From Glossina fuscipes (Eukaryota; Arthropoda; Insecta; Diptera; Glossinidae): a stretch of 64,000 nt of DNA. Below are positions 34,373 to 45,671 of the stretch, one piece after another; position 1 is the first letter of the stretch, and each line of letters opens with the position of its first letter. The position numbers and the translations under genes are program-made. The notes beneath the pieces were generated by a model. That model saw only the letters and a program-made list of their open reading frames with translations. It had not been told where the DNA came from and searched no databases. The stretch is taken from contig NW_023998426.1 of NCBI RefSeq assembly GCF_014805625.2, positions 2,335,839-2,399,838 on the forward strand. The letters run 5' to 3'.

Positions 34373-36159
34373 ATGTTGTCTTTTCTCAAAAGCTGCCTAA
34401 GTCTGTTCCTCCGCGTTGTAAGTCGTAGCGTTTCTTGTTAATCTGTATTCGAACGAAGTATTTAATTATAAAATAATCTGTAGGCTATTGAAGCGTGTGT
34501 TAATTATCATTTTTTTTTTTTTAATTTTGTGTCAGTTAACAGTGCGTCCGCTAGCGATAATTGTCGGTTTCATCGTAAAGATGCAAAATGTTGCGGATGC
34601 AAGTTAGATTACTCGGGGCGAAATTACAACTTATGCAGCATTCTCAGGAAATGGATGTTCGTGGGAACTATTTCTTGGCCACATTTAAAATGAATTGCAA
34701 AAGTTGAAGTCTTTTGATCTGTGGCTTCGTCAACGCACAACAAGCTATGGCATATAGATCGCCAAAGGATCGGGTAAAGCGGTACACCAGTCTGTAAACT
34801 CCAATTAGATAACTGTCCTACAAAATATATATATTTGAGTGTAGCAGAAACAAAACAAAACATAGACGAACTTGGCCAGCAAAGCCTTACGCAGACGTTA
34901 TGCGTAAACTCTTAAGCTGTATAAGAGAATAATTTCGATTTTTACAAGCAAAGCGACAAGTCTAGCATACTTTGTTTTTGGTCGTTGATGAACACAAAAA
35001 TAAAGTCGTCCGTTTATCTATATGACTCGGAACATGCAATCTGTCTACAGGAGGCAGAGATTGATTTTGTTTTTCAATTTCTGAACGCATACGATATTCT
35101 CTTAAGTTATCTGCAAAAGATTCTCTAAAAAAAAACTCATAAAAACCAGAACTCTTGAAATTGTTTTTCTCTTTTTAAACCGGTATCTCGATATTTTTCG
35201 CTATTTGTTTATATTTACTTGTGATTTTTTAATTTACATTTTCAAATTAACGACTCACGTTTTCTAAGCTCAATGTTTTCATTGATGTTTTTGTATTAAA
35301 ACTTTATTTCACTTATCACGTATCAAGTTATTTCCTTAACTTTTTTTTCTATTTCAATTTTTGTTTTTTTTTTTTGTTTTTTACTTTTTTTTCTAAACAC
35401 GAAAAAAGTCCAACTGAACTTGGCGGAATGCTTACAATTACTAAAGTATCAATTGTGACTTTCAAAGAACTCGTACCCTATTTGCTGAACATTTATGTAT
35501 GCATACAATTGTACTCGTATCGGCAATACATACTTATTTGCATATTTGAATGGACATATATATGTATGTATGTGCCTTTGTGTACAATATGGTGCTATCA
35601 AGCACTACTATTCTCTGAGCGGATGAACTTAATTAGTGTGTTTATTGTATGTTGTAGCCGGTGCATTTTCAGCTAAACACCACAGGAGCCGTTCATTTTT
35701 AAAGTGACCCAAGTCATCTTTTATCAAAACAAAAAAAAAGAAAAAAAAAAAGAAGAAAACTTTAATTGAACTTCACTTCACATATGCATTGTGTAATTGA
35801 ACAACAGTTAAGAATCAACAGGTTGCAAATTCCAGGAAATTTATTAATGGGAAATCTTGTTATAATGAATGGTATAAAACATATGCGGAAAATAGAGCAA
35901 ATCGCAAATAAAAAAAAAATTAGTTCCGATGCTTTGCAAAGAAGAGAAGTACTTATCAGCATTTACGCGTAAAGCGTAAATGATCCCAAATAATACCGCT
36001 ACATTCGCTTTTCAAAGGGGATAGGTCGCCTTAAGGCTCATCTCTTCAAAATAAAAAATATATTTTCTTTTCAATATTTCAAATGACCATAGATTGTCTC
36101 CTATACATGTAAATGCGATTGTGGTCAGCTAGGACTACTGATAGGAGGGAAAGGACGGA

Positions 36160-36181
36160 GAGAGAGAGAGAGAGAGAGAGA
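36160..36181. repeat. (GA)n microsatellite
   Basis: Eleven GA units. No GAGA-site context was seen to assign a function. Confidence 0.85.
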
Positions 36182-36404
36182 GAATAGTACCACTTAAATG
36201 TGAGAACATCACGAGTCGTAGGAAGATGATCTACAGATAAGATGCTTCAAGGAAGATCTATAAAGAACGAATAGATGTAGTTGTAATTTGTCAGAGAGGG
36301 AGTGAGATAGGCAGCCAGCAATATGCTGAACAGTTTTATTGAAGGACTTGACTAGTGGTGCGGGAAACAGCATAGCCATGTAGATAAGAGTCGCGATCAC
36401 TGTT

Positions 36405-36603
36405 TCGGCGTTTGCGGATTCGAAAGCTAAGTAGATAGATCATGCTGTTGTAGCTGTAGCAAGTGATCAGTCAGCGAAGGCATAACACTTACCGATTGGG
36501 CACACACACATTCTATGTCCTTCTTTTTCCTTGCTTTTCCCCGACCACCAGCGTGCTACATATATAACGAGCAGAACATCTTCTCAGTGATAGGTAATAT
36601 TAA
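36405..36603 (+). repeat. Dispersed repeat family 3, copy
   Basis: It contains aggcataacacttaccgatt, gggcacacac, ccttgcttttccccgaccac and gtgataggtaatattaaaac, then passes directly into family 1. Confidence 0.6.
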
Positions 36604-37462
36604 AACAAGTAAGAATATTATAGTCGAACAAGGCCAACTATTAAATACCCTAAACCATATTGTGTAACACAAATTTTTCTTTTTATTACTACATAAAGGC
36701 ATATTTTTCAGGTGTGTATTTGTGGGGAAGCGGGTCCAAAACGCAACCTAATGTAGTACAAGTGTAAACCTCACATACCGCAGCATCCAAAGTTAGGCGT
36801 AGATGCTCAAAATTTTTTAGAATTCATTTTTGTATGATATTACTATTTTGGCTCAATGTTCATCACGACATATTAAAGCGTAGACGTTTCTGGTAGGGTC
36901 CAAAAATAGGCCGAGATGTTCTAAATTTAGCACAGTTCATTTTTTTATGTAAAATTACTATCATGATATAATTTTCATCATGCAGCATTGAAAATTGTAT
37001 CTTTTTGTCGCATGATATTCAGTTTTCATTATATGCGAGCAGGTTCAAAAATTTCACTCAGTCGGTCCAAAGTTTTCACAACAACTTAGAAGGCCGAAAT
37101 TTTACTAGTTAGCCACTTATGCCGAGATATTTTCAAAATTGCAATTTTTTTCCCATATAACGAACTTTTCAGAATGGGGCGTTATTTGGGGAGTGCTCGA
37201 AAAAGTGAACCGATGCGAACCATTTTCACTAAAGCTCGTCCTTTGGACAAAACATGTCGGTATATCTAAATTAATCGAAACATCTCAAATGTTGTCACCT
37301 GTAGGTTGAACACATGAGTACAAGACGGACAGGCGGGCAAAAAAGCGTAGCAGAATCATTTTCTCACTCGATTGTGATAATAAGATAAGGGTCTACCTTA
37401 AGTCATTCAGGGTGTTACATACGTACACACTAACTTAATATATCCTGTATCATAAATGGTGT
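36604..37462 (+). repeat. Dispersed repeat family 1, copy with about 500 bp of internal insertion
   Basis: It starts with aaaacaagtaagaatatta right after a family 3 copy. The usual blocks resume at about 37170 (gaaccattttcac, gacggacaggcggg) and end with a degenerate gtgta end. The inner 36690-37160 part is unlike other copies. Confidence 0.65.
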
Positions 37463-37914
37463 ACATTGATGGATATAAAAAGATCTCTTTGGTAGGCACC
37501 GTTTTCTCAGTTACGAGATTTGGCAACTGTAGCCTATATGCGAGAATGAAAGTGTCCACCTTAAACAAAATCTTTTGATATACATGGTTTCCAAAAACAC
37601 GCATACGTTTAAATCTATGCAAAGTTTTCCCTCTTCGTCTTTAGTAATTCGAGATTTCGTCAATTAAGTCTTGATACAGAGCGTTTTAAAAGTCATTAGA
37701 CCCTTACTTCATGACAAAGTCTTAGAGTCCCAAATGTCATAATAAACGATCTTGCAGGAGCACAGGCTAGCAGACAGAAGGAAGCTCTTGGGAGTCGCCT
37801 ACCTTGATGTTAAATTTGCCGAAATATCACTTTTGAACTTTTAAGGACTCGAACAATCATGATCAAATAGTAGAACTTCTTTGAAAGACCTTTAAAAAAC
37901 AAGAAAAAGATTAT

Positions 37915-38440
37915 AATGGGATACGGGCCGCTGTTAAGTACGCTGCACCGCTTTCCTTAATGCAGTTACTCATATAACGATTTTTTAAGGTAAGGGGTTT
38001 TATGAGAGGTGATCGAACAAGTGCTCCGATCTGAACCATTTTCAATAGCGTTCGCCTTTGGCATACAAAAACCACTTAAAGCACTATAGCAGGTCATGGC
38101 CCAACCTTAAATACTTTACACCATTTTGCTTAACACAGTTATTCATATAATGTCTTTTTCAAATAAGGCGTTATATGAGAAATGATCGGCAAAGTGGTCC
38201 GATCTTCAATAGAGTTTGTCCTTGGGCCAAAACACGTCGATGTACCAGATGTTATTAAAATAACTGAAAAATTGCGAACACAACAACAATACATAGACAG
38301 ACATCAGACGAACTTAGATAGATTCGTATAGTTGTTCTGAATAGATGGGTGGGTCTTTTTCAAGTCCTTTTCAGTGTTGCATGCATTCGCACAAACTTAA
38401 TATGCTCTTGCACCACAAGTGGTGTGTGGTTTAGAAAAAA
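37915..38440 (+). repeat. Two family 1 copies in tandem, the first truncated
   Basis: The first copy (37915-38060) stops after the gttcgcctttggca block; the second (38070-38440) is nearly full and ends with caccacaagtggtgtgtggt. Confidence 0.7.
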
Positions 38441-38984
38441 AGGAAACCAATCTATGGCAAAAACTTAGTTAAACAAATTTACTCGTTCTCCTCTCAATTA
38501 TTTACTGAAACGTAATGTGTGCCCATCAACTCTGACACACATAGAACTAAGAATTGAAAAGTTGAAAATTGATGACAGCATTGTTTAAAAAAGCTTTGGT
38601 GGCGAAGGAATTGAGAGATATATTGCAAAGCTTAATTTGGGGTTTAGAAAAGTTTTGTTATGCAAAAAGCGCGCATTTAACGTTAACACGCATAGATTGT
38701 TGCTCATGAACTAGAAGTAATCTCACAAGTAGGTTTTAATACACAAATCCAACAACTTGGACTTGGTATCCTCATTTAGAATTACGTTAACGTGTTTCAA
38801 AAAAGTTTTCTCATAACCAGTAATCCAAGTTATTTGCAGAAACAAGACTGATATGCATCAAGTTCAAGGTAAAAAATAATAAACTAAGAAAAGAAAAATA
38901 ATTTTTAAAATAAGCTTTCATTCAAGTTAACGAAAAGCTGGCAAGCAAATTTTGTCTCAGTCACTTCAGCTGCCGCGTTGTCGA

Positions 38985-39235
38985 TGAGATAGATGAGATA
39001 GATATATTACCGCCTATCCGAGTAGATAAGTCGTAACTACAAAGCCGGTCTTTGCGGAGTTAAATCTCAGCTCGGTCTGACTATACTTGGTCGTAGCCAC
39101 AGTAAGCGTTCAGGCTACAAAGGCATAGTATCTAATGGTCGCGATGGGTGCGGCCATTCCCTATCTCTTTCTCTTTTCCCATTTCTTGAACTTGCCTTTC
39201 TCAGCGTATAGCTTAAGTTAGACTTTGGAGAAAGG
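38985..39235 (+). repeat. Dispersed repeat family 3, copy
   Basis: It contains ggtcgtagcc, aggcatagtatctaatggtc and tctctttctcttttcccat, in the family order. Divergent. Confidence 0.5.
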
Positions 39236-39339
39236 TTGAAAGAGACGCATGAAGTTGCGAAATGCATACGAGTTTAGTTCTTTGATGCAGAAACTCGTCG
39301 AACACTTCTTTAATTTAATTTTTTCGAAACGTTTGCGCC

Positions 39340-39445
39340 GTACAGAGGGAAGCATCAGAGATCCCACAAAGTGTATATATTCTTGATCAGCATCAAATTC
39401 TAAATCGATTTAAGCGTGTCCGTCCGTAAACACTCTATTGGCCGC
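39340..39445 (+). repeat. Dispersed repeat family 2, short copy
   Basis: It has cccacaaagtgtatatattc, then ttgatcagcatcaaattcta and aatcgatttaagcgtgtccg. It lies just before the left arm of the inverted repeat. Confidence 0.6.
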
Positions 39446-39544
39446 AAAAATGAAGCTGTCGACTTCTAATTTGGCAGAAACAGTTGGAAGTTCATGCGCG
39501 CAGGTTGGTATTAAAAATAAAACATAAACTGAGAACACCTCTGT

Positions 39545-40290
39545 TCTGTTTTTCAAAGGGAAATTTGGGTTTTTGCTCATTACTCATAAACTATAGGAAA
39601 TAAATGTACAAAAACTTGATCGCAGATTCTATAGGCGACAGTGCAGCATTTGTGCATAAAAATGAAGTAAATTGATCACGCCTACCCAATATTATAGCGC
39701 AAAATGATTTAATTGTTTTTTCAATACCTTTATAATACGCAGGAACAAGCTTTAAAAATCCCATAAAGTATATAAGTTCTTGGGCAGCTACAATACCTGA
39801 ATTCACCGAAACATTCCCGCCTGTTCGTTTGTCCATCTGTCTGTTTGCGTAACTTTGTGTTATTTGTGGTAAACTTTCCCCTGTTGGTAAAAATGAAGAT
39901 ATCGCGTAATAATTTGCATAAGAACTTGGAATTGACCTGAACTTTTCAAAGGACACAAAGTCTACAACGTCCACCTGCCTCTACGACGTTTATTTTGAAA
40001 ATAGAAGAATTCCACTGCGTCCACTACATATTACAGGGCATAAGGATTTTGTTCTTTTGTTTCTCTTGTTTTCTTTTAGGGTAAACGGTGATTCGGTCCC
40101 GACCGAATTTTACTTTCTTACTCATTTTTCTTACAAGAAAATATTCCAATATTAAAATTGCGTTTTCACTTACTCACTGCAAATGGGTTAGTTGTGCTTA
40201 GTGGGTGACAAGCACATAATATAATAAATTTAAGATGCGTTCTATTGGTATGGAAGCACAAAATATCGTTTAATTTCTATTCGATTGAAG
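39545..40290 (-). repeat. Left arm of a large inverted repeat
   Basis: Read on the minus strand it matches 41160-41885 along about 0.7 kb at roughly 80-85% by eye. Shared landmarks are TTCGGTCGGGACCGAA, CACCGTTTACCCTAAAAG, GACAGATGGACA and GGTAGGCGTGATCAATTTA. The outer ends are AT-rich and I found no clean duplication. Confidence 0.85.
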
Positions 40291-40622
40291 GCGATTTTTT
40301 TATTAATTGATTTTGAAGCTATACGAAGCAATCTGTCATTCAAACTTAAGCCTTAATCGAATAAAAATGTCAATTAATTTTAATTTAATGATAAGCGGTC
40401 AAGCAAGATATAACTGCCGACAAAGACGCTTAATTCAATATATTGACATTGCATTTGGATTTGTTTTAAAGATTAATTTGCATCCACGATTATACAAAAT
40501 CAAGTTTATATTAACATGGAATTTAAAAGTAAAGCAATGCGTAATGGAGAGACAGAGTTACGAGGTATTTAAAAACAATATTTCACTGTAGAGCATTATG
40601 ATGCTATGTAGCAATGTGCGTT

Positions 40623-40660
40623 ATATTATTATTGTTATTATTATTATTATTATTATTAAT
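40623..40660. repeat. (ATT)n microsatellite
   Basis: About ten ATT units in the spacer of the inverted repeat. Confidence 0.85.
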
Positions 40661-41159
40661 TTCCGCAGAGAATAAATGCAAGACTAAAGTTTTAATGCAT
40701 TTTTTTAATTTCTATATATTTATTGAAAATTCCATTACTACGAATAGTAAGCTATATTGAATTCAAGATTTCGTTTCGATAATTTCAAAACTAAAACAAC
40801 GTTTTCCGTTGTCGCGTCATCATATTTAAAATTTTTCGTAATGCAAGAAAAAGTCCTCCGATCACTAAATTTAGATGAAATGGATTACTTATTTTTTAAC
40901 GACATGAAAACGCGAAATGGACTTTGATATGAGAAGTAGCCGAAAAAATATTCCATATTGTTCATCCTTGGGCGAAAATATGTCAACGTAGAAGACAAAA
41001 ATTTGTGGACGGAGACATAACCGTTCGATTAACCATTGAGTTAGAAAACGGTTACGAATCAATTAACGGTTAATCGATTAATCGATTAATATTGTTACGA
41101 AAATGCCATATTTGATAATTGGAGTTTTCATGAAAATTAGTCGAAGCAATCTGTCATTC

Positions 41160-41885
41160 AAACTGAAGTCTTAATTGAATAGAAATTAAACGATATTTTG
41201 TGCTTCCATACCAATAGAACGCATGTTAAATTTATTATATTATATGCTTGTCACCCACTAAGCACAACTCTAACCCATTTGCAGTGAGAAAGTGAAAACG
41301 CATATTAAATATTGGAATATTTTATTGTAAAAAAACCGAGTAAGAAAGTAAAATTCGGTCGGGACCGAATCACCGTTTACCCTAAAAGAAAACAAATTCT
41401 CATGCCCTATAACATGTAGTGGGCGCAGTTGATTTCTTCTACTTTCAAAGCAAAAGTTTCTATCGTAGAGGCATGTGGGCGTGGTAGACGTGTTCTTTGA
41501 AAAGTTTAGATCAATTTCAAGTTCTTATGCAAATTTTTACGCGAAATCTTTATTTTTACTAGTGGGAGAATGATTACCACAATTACTACAAAGCTGCACA
41601 ACAGACAGATGGACAGACGAACAGGTGGACATGTTTAGGTGCATTCAACGGTTGTAACTGCCGAAGAAATTATATATTTTATGGGGTTTTTGAAGCTTAT
41701 TTCTACGCGTTATGAAGGTATTGAAAAAACAATTAAATTTTGTTGCGCTATAATATTAGGTAGGCGTGATCAATTTATTTCATTTTTGTGCTACAGCGTC
41801 GCCTATAGACTATGCGATCAAATTTTTGTGCCTTTATTTGCTATAGTTTATGGGTAATGAGAAAAAGCCATGTTTTTCATTCCCT
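41160..41885 (+). repeat. Right arm of a large inverted repeat
   Basis: Partner of 39545-40290, with about 0.87 kb between the arms. Within the spacer a 45-bp segment (GAAGCAATCTGTCATTCAAA...) at 40325-40370 is repeated in direct orientation at 41144-41190, so the left inner border is rearranged. Confidence 0.85.
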
Positions 41886-43796
41886 TCGAAGATACAGAGG
41901 CGTTCTCTCTCTCTCTTATGAGGTGCTGTGGACGTGTCCTTCGACCGATTTGGCCGATTTTCAATACCACCCTGCGCGCATGAACCTCCAATATTTTTTT
42001 TGCCAAATTTGAAGTCGATAGCTTCAGCCTTGCGGCCAGGCGAATGTTTACAACCGACATTACACAGACGGACAGATGGCGCTCTCTGAAGCTTCCTTCT
42101 GAGCGTTGAAAACGTTTTGACAAAATGAATATACCCCCCTAAAAGACTTGAAATGGTAAAATTTTTGGACGCAGTACACATAATTCACTCTTGTATTACA
42201 GATGGTGTAAGGTACGAAAACTGCGTTATTCGTTGGCTTATTCCCCAGGTACATAAAATATTTATATAAAACTTGGCTAATTGCAGAGTGAGTTTAGGAG
42301 TTGTCAGCAAATATCCGATAATTTGTTATGTACCGTGCGTAGGTCAATATAGTTTGACTTTAGTTGTTCAAGCTGCTCTCAGACATTTACAATCAATTTA
42401 GTTAACTCAACCGTAGTCCTAATTCGCTGGTGGATTAGTTCAGGGAAGTCCAAGCAAAATGAACTATTATGCCAGCAAATCAAACCAAGACAACAATTAA
42501 ACGTGTTCAGGCATTAGTGCTAGGGCAGGATTGAAGACCTTTCATCTAAATACGAAAGTCCATTCTTTATATATATAATTTATTTTTCGAATAATTCTCC
42601 ACTCGACTTATTAATTTTTTCGAAATATTTTTGTACCATTTCTTTCAGTATTCAAGCGAAAGGATCATTTTTGAAGTTACGTTTCTGTTAGATGCGGATA
42701 TAAGTAAACAATGAATGAAATTGAGGGGATGTTATAGTAAAATGTTAGGAACTATTTTGCCCGATACATATTGCAGTATCCAACGATCATTCATTGCTTC
42801 TCTCGCTTTTTATGCAGCATATAGATTAGGTGCAAAACGAACAAATGATTTTTCGAGGCTACTTCCGAAAGAACCTATATTGGCGTACCATCATAAGAAT
42901 AGAAGCGCTGTTAGATTAAAAAACAACTTATCTGTTGAAATCCGTGTTAATAGGTAGGAGTAGAGTACGCTATTAATTGTGGAAAGGATGTTTCAGGCCT
43001 CGATATGCAAGCATTTCCTGAGTGAATGTTGTGAGGTAAAGGAGAGTTTCTTCAGGTTGAATAATGCCCCCGTCTTAGGTGCAACAGACATTGTTGGTAG
43101 CTTGGGTTAAATTTTTTTCATGTGCTATTGATAATAATGAGCAGCATTCAATTCTTTGTTGACTTCGCTCGGAGTTTTACTGAACCAAGAGCTCAGATCT
43201 CTATTGTCGAATATATGAAACGTTGGACTAAAGAATTCAATTATCTATATGTCAGTAAGAGTTTCGCATTAACTCGCTTCTCAGACCAGTCTGGGAATAC
43301 TCAGTCATTCTTCCGGTAATCAAGTTACCTGATTTATTATAAAAAGCAGAGTTTTTGTGTTATCTGCTCTTCGAAGCTTAGCTTTAGTCTCGCCCCCATT
43401 TCTTATAGCCCTGCCATTCCTGCGAAGAAGGCGTAAAGTGTTAGCGGCTGCTTTGATACAGCGCTATGTGAATACTTTACTCCGACTTGGCCTAATTGTT
43501 TTTCATTTCGATAACAGATACATTGGAGATTGTGGTCCTATTAAACTACAATAATGCCCTTAAAAATTATTAGTTACGTCAAACGTTTCGTAGATTATGC
43601 GAATCATACAACGATTAATGTAATTGGTTTGATCAATATTTAGATTCAATTTGCAAGATTGAATATAGCTTGTCTCGACTACAGTGCAATAGAATGTGCA
43701 CACTTGTACTTGCAGGTAGTAGTTGCTTTAAATGAATTATACGTTCATAGGTAATTTAAAAGTACCTTTTGCTTGTTTAAACTGCATTCCTGTTGC

Positions 43797-44142
43797 CCTC
43801 TACACCACCTGTAGTTTAGGTGGGTATATGAATTTTGTGCGGGTTGCATGCTACACCCAGGAGGGTTTGAGATAAACCCACCTTTTATTGCAGCAATCGA
43901 TTCAGTAAGTGATTCTGCTAAGCTACTTTGTCCGTCTATCTGTCTTGTAACCATGTGTTTAACCTACAAGTGACAATGTTTAAGATATTTTGGCCCAAAG
44001 ACGAGCGTTATTGAAAATGAACGGTTCAGATCGGGTAATTTTACAAGCTCGTCCCTTAAAACACCTTATATGAGTAACTATATTAAGCGATTATTAAGTG
44101 GCGTAGAGTATATAAGCGCGGACTTTGTCCCACTATGGTGTC
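43797..44142 (-). repeat. Dispersed repeat family 1, reverse copy
   Basis: Read on the minus strand it shows the standard block order, with gacagatagacgg and aatcgattgctg elements and the terminal cactgaatcg region. Confidence 0.7.
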
Positions 44143-44327
44143 TTTGTTTATTTTACATTAGTTAAGTTGTACAACTGAAAAGAATTGCAGCTAATGTATG
44201 TTCGTATGAATAAATGAATGAATGAATAGATTGAACAGAGGGAGAAGCTTAAAAATTTTTTCTTCTAATATTATATTAAAAGAAGACATGGATATCTGTG
44301 CATTAGCGATTACAATGAATTACTTAC

Positions 44328-44407
44328 CATTCATTTCTTGTTTTCTAGATGATACCTTAGAATTTTCACTTTGCTGAAAGTTTGTAAGAGCATCATCAGT
44401 TAGTTGA
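44328..44407 (-). CDS. Unassigned coding exon, 80 bp
   Basis: A pyrimidine-rich acceptor, GATGCTCCAG|TCAAC, and a strong donor, AATG|GTAAGTA, enclose one open frame: QLTDDALTNFQQSENSKVSS then RKQEMN. It ends in phase 1, like the skippable CAP exons, so it could be an upstream alternative exon of CAP; the GT92 gene would then lie inside a CAP intron. It does not continue GT92, whose stop is upstream. No family recognised. Confidence 0.4.
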
Positions 44408-44641
44408 CTGGAGCATCAATTTAATATAAATTTAGAAAAAAAAAAATATAAAAAAATAAAATATAATTTTTTGCCCCAATTTTCTTAATTCGGAATTGTA
44501 ATGATTGTAAAAATGTGGTTATTTGTTGTTGTTTACCCATTCAAGGCGAGTATTAGCGGTCTTTTCGTTTTAATTAAATTCACTAGATTTTGTTCATCAT
44601 AAGGTACATCTTTCTCAAGGGTTTTGTCAAAGTACTGAGAG

Positions 44642-44647
44642 TTTATT
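44642..44647 (-). promoter_or_regulatory. Candidate polyadenylation signal AATAAA of the GT92 gene
   Basis: First canonical hexamer seen on the minus strand after the GT92 stop at 44846, about 200 bases downstream. Position and match are the only evidence. Confidence 0.35.
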
Positions 44648-44685
44648 AATTTCTTTTTAGAACGTTTTAATGAACAAAATTTTAA

Positions 44686-44722
<37 letters not shown>

Positions 44723-44845
44723 CAAATCTTTGTTAAGCAATGTGCTCTTAGCTGTGGTTGTTATCAAACTAAAAATGAAGGGAGTATGTTTTGCTGGTGA
44801 CTTCGATTAATATGCTAATATGTTGTTGTTAGTGCTGATGCGGTA

Positions 44846-45671
44846 TTAGCTCGTTGGACATATGCCATTATCTTTAAAAAACGCTTGCAAACAGATCTCA
44901 TCAACACGATCCCATATTAATGAGCCGAATCGTCGAGCAGTATAATCGATTACCAGTGTCTTTTTACAATTATAGCATTTGTCACGATAATGATGAAGTA
45001 TTCCGACGTTAGGTTGTAGAATTAGTTCACTATAGCCGGATACACTTTTCCACATGCGATTCTTTCCCATTTCTAGAACTGAATGAGTGTTTATAATGCA
45101 TTTGCTTTGTGCGTAAACGGGTTTAATTTGATCGGCACGCCTCACTTTCGTTTGCGTATATAGGAAACGATTTCTCGCATATATTGGTGTACTGTACGTG
45201 TCATTTCCGTCTTTCATGTAGAAAAATGCATTGCAGAAAACAAAAGCTGATGTTTGTCCTTTATCACACTTTCTCAAGTATCCCATTAGGCTATTAAAGT
45301 TAACTGGCATTAATATTTCATCAAGATCCACTATAGCTGCATATCTATAATTATCGACAATCATTGCTCGATAAGAGCAATCATTAATTTGAGCAATTAT
45401 GCCATTAAAATATGAATCATCTTGATAGGTCTCTAGATTCCAAGGCAATACATCGGCTATACCTTCTTTGCGGTAATGTTTTAAAAGACGTTTCACATCT
45501 CGACTATGATTATCTTCATAGAAATAGAAATGTTTAGCTCCTAGTAAGCGATACATTTCCACAAACTCTGCTATACGTAAGACATTTCGATAATGTTTTT
45601 GCAGAGGTGCCACACATACCGATAAAATCGGTTGGGATTTGGCGAACAATTGATCCATGTTCCGTGGATAA
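44846..45671 (-). CDS. GT92 last exon, catalytic domain
   Basis: The acceptor TTCTTTTCATGCAG|TTATCC is excellent, with a long pyrimidine tract. The upstream exon supplies AG to make Ser before YPRNMDQLF. The exon runs 275 codons to TAA at 44848. It holds the DLDE motif and the paired Cys region HHYRDKCYNCKK. A minus-strand AATAAA lies about 200 bases downstream (44647-44642), followed by a 32-base A run. Confidence 0.88.

Larger units (their letters stand above)
28093..44327. other. 16-kb non-coding stretch upstream of the CAP start
   Basis: It probably contains 5' UTR, promoter and upstream introns of CAP. I could place no exon with confidence. It is filled with dispersed repeats of families 1 and 3, a large inverted repeat (39545-41885), a (GA)n tract (36160-36181), a 30-base T run (28219-28248) and a GC-richer patch (32440-32830). 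Short open frames at 35766-35972 and 42715-42957 (plus) look partly protein-like but match nothing I know. Confidence 0.5.

Noticed and set aside
43357..43554. 65-codon plus-strand frame with an Arg-rich middle
   Set aside because: Briefly considered as a reverse-transcriptase remnant, but no motif could be matched.
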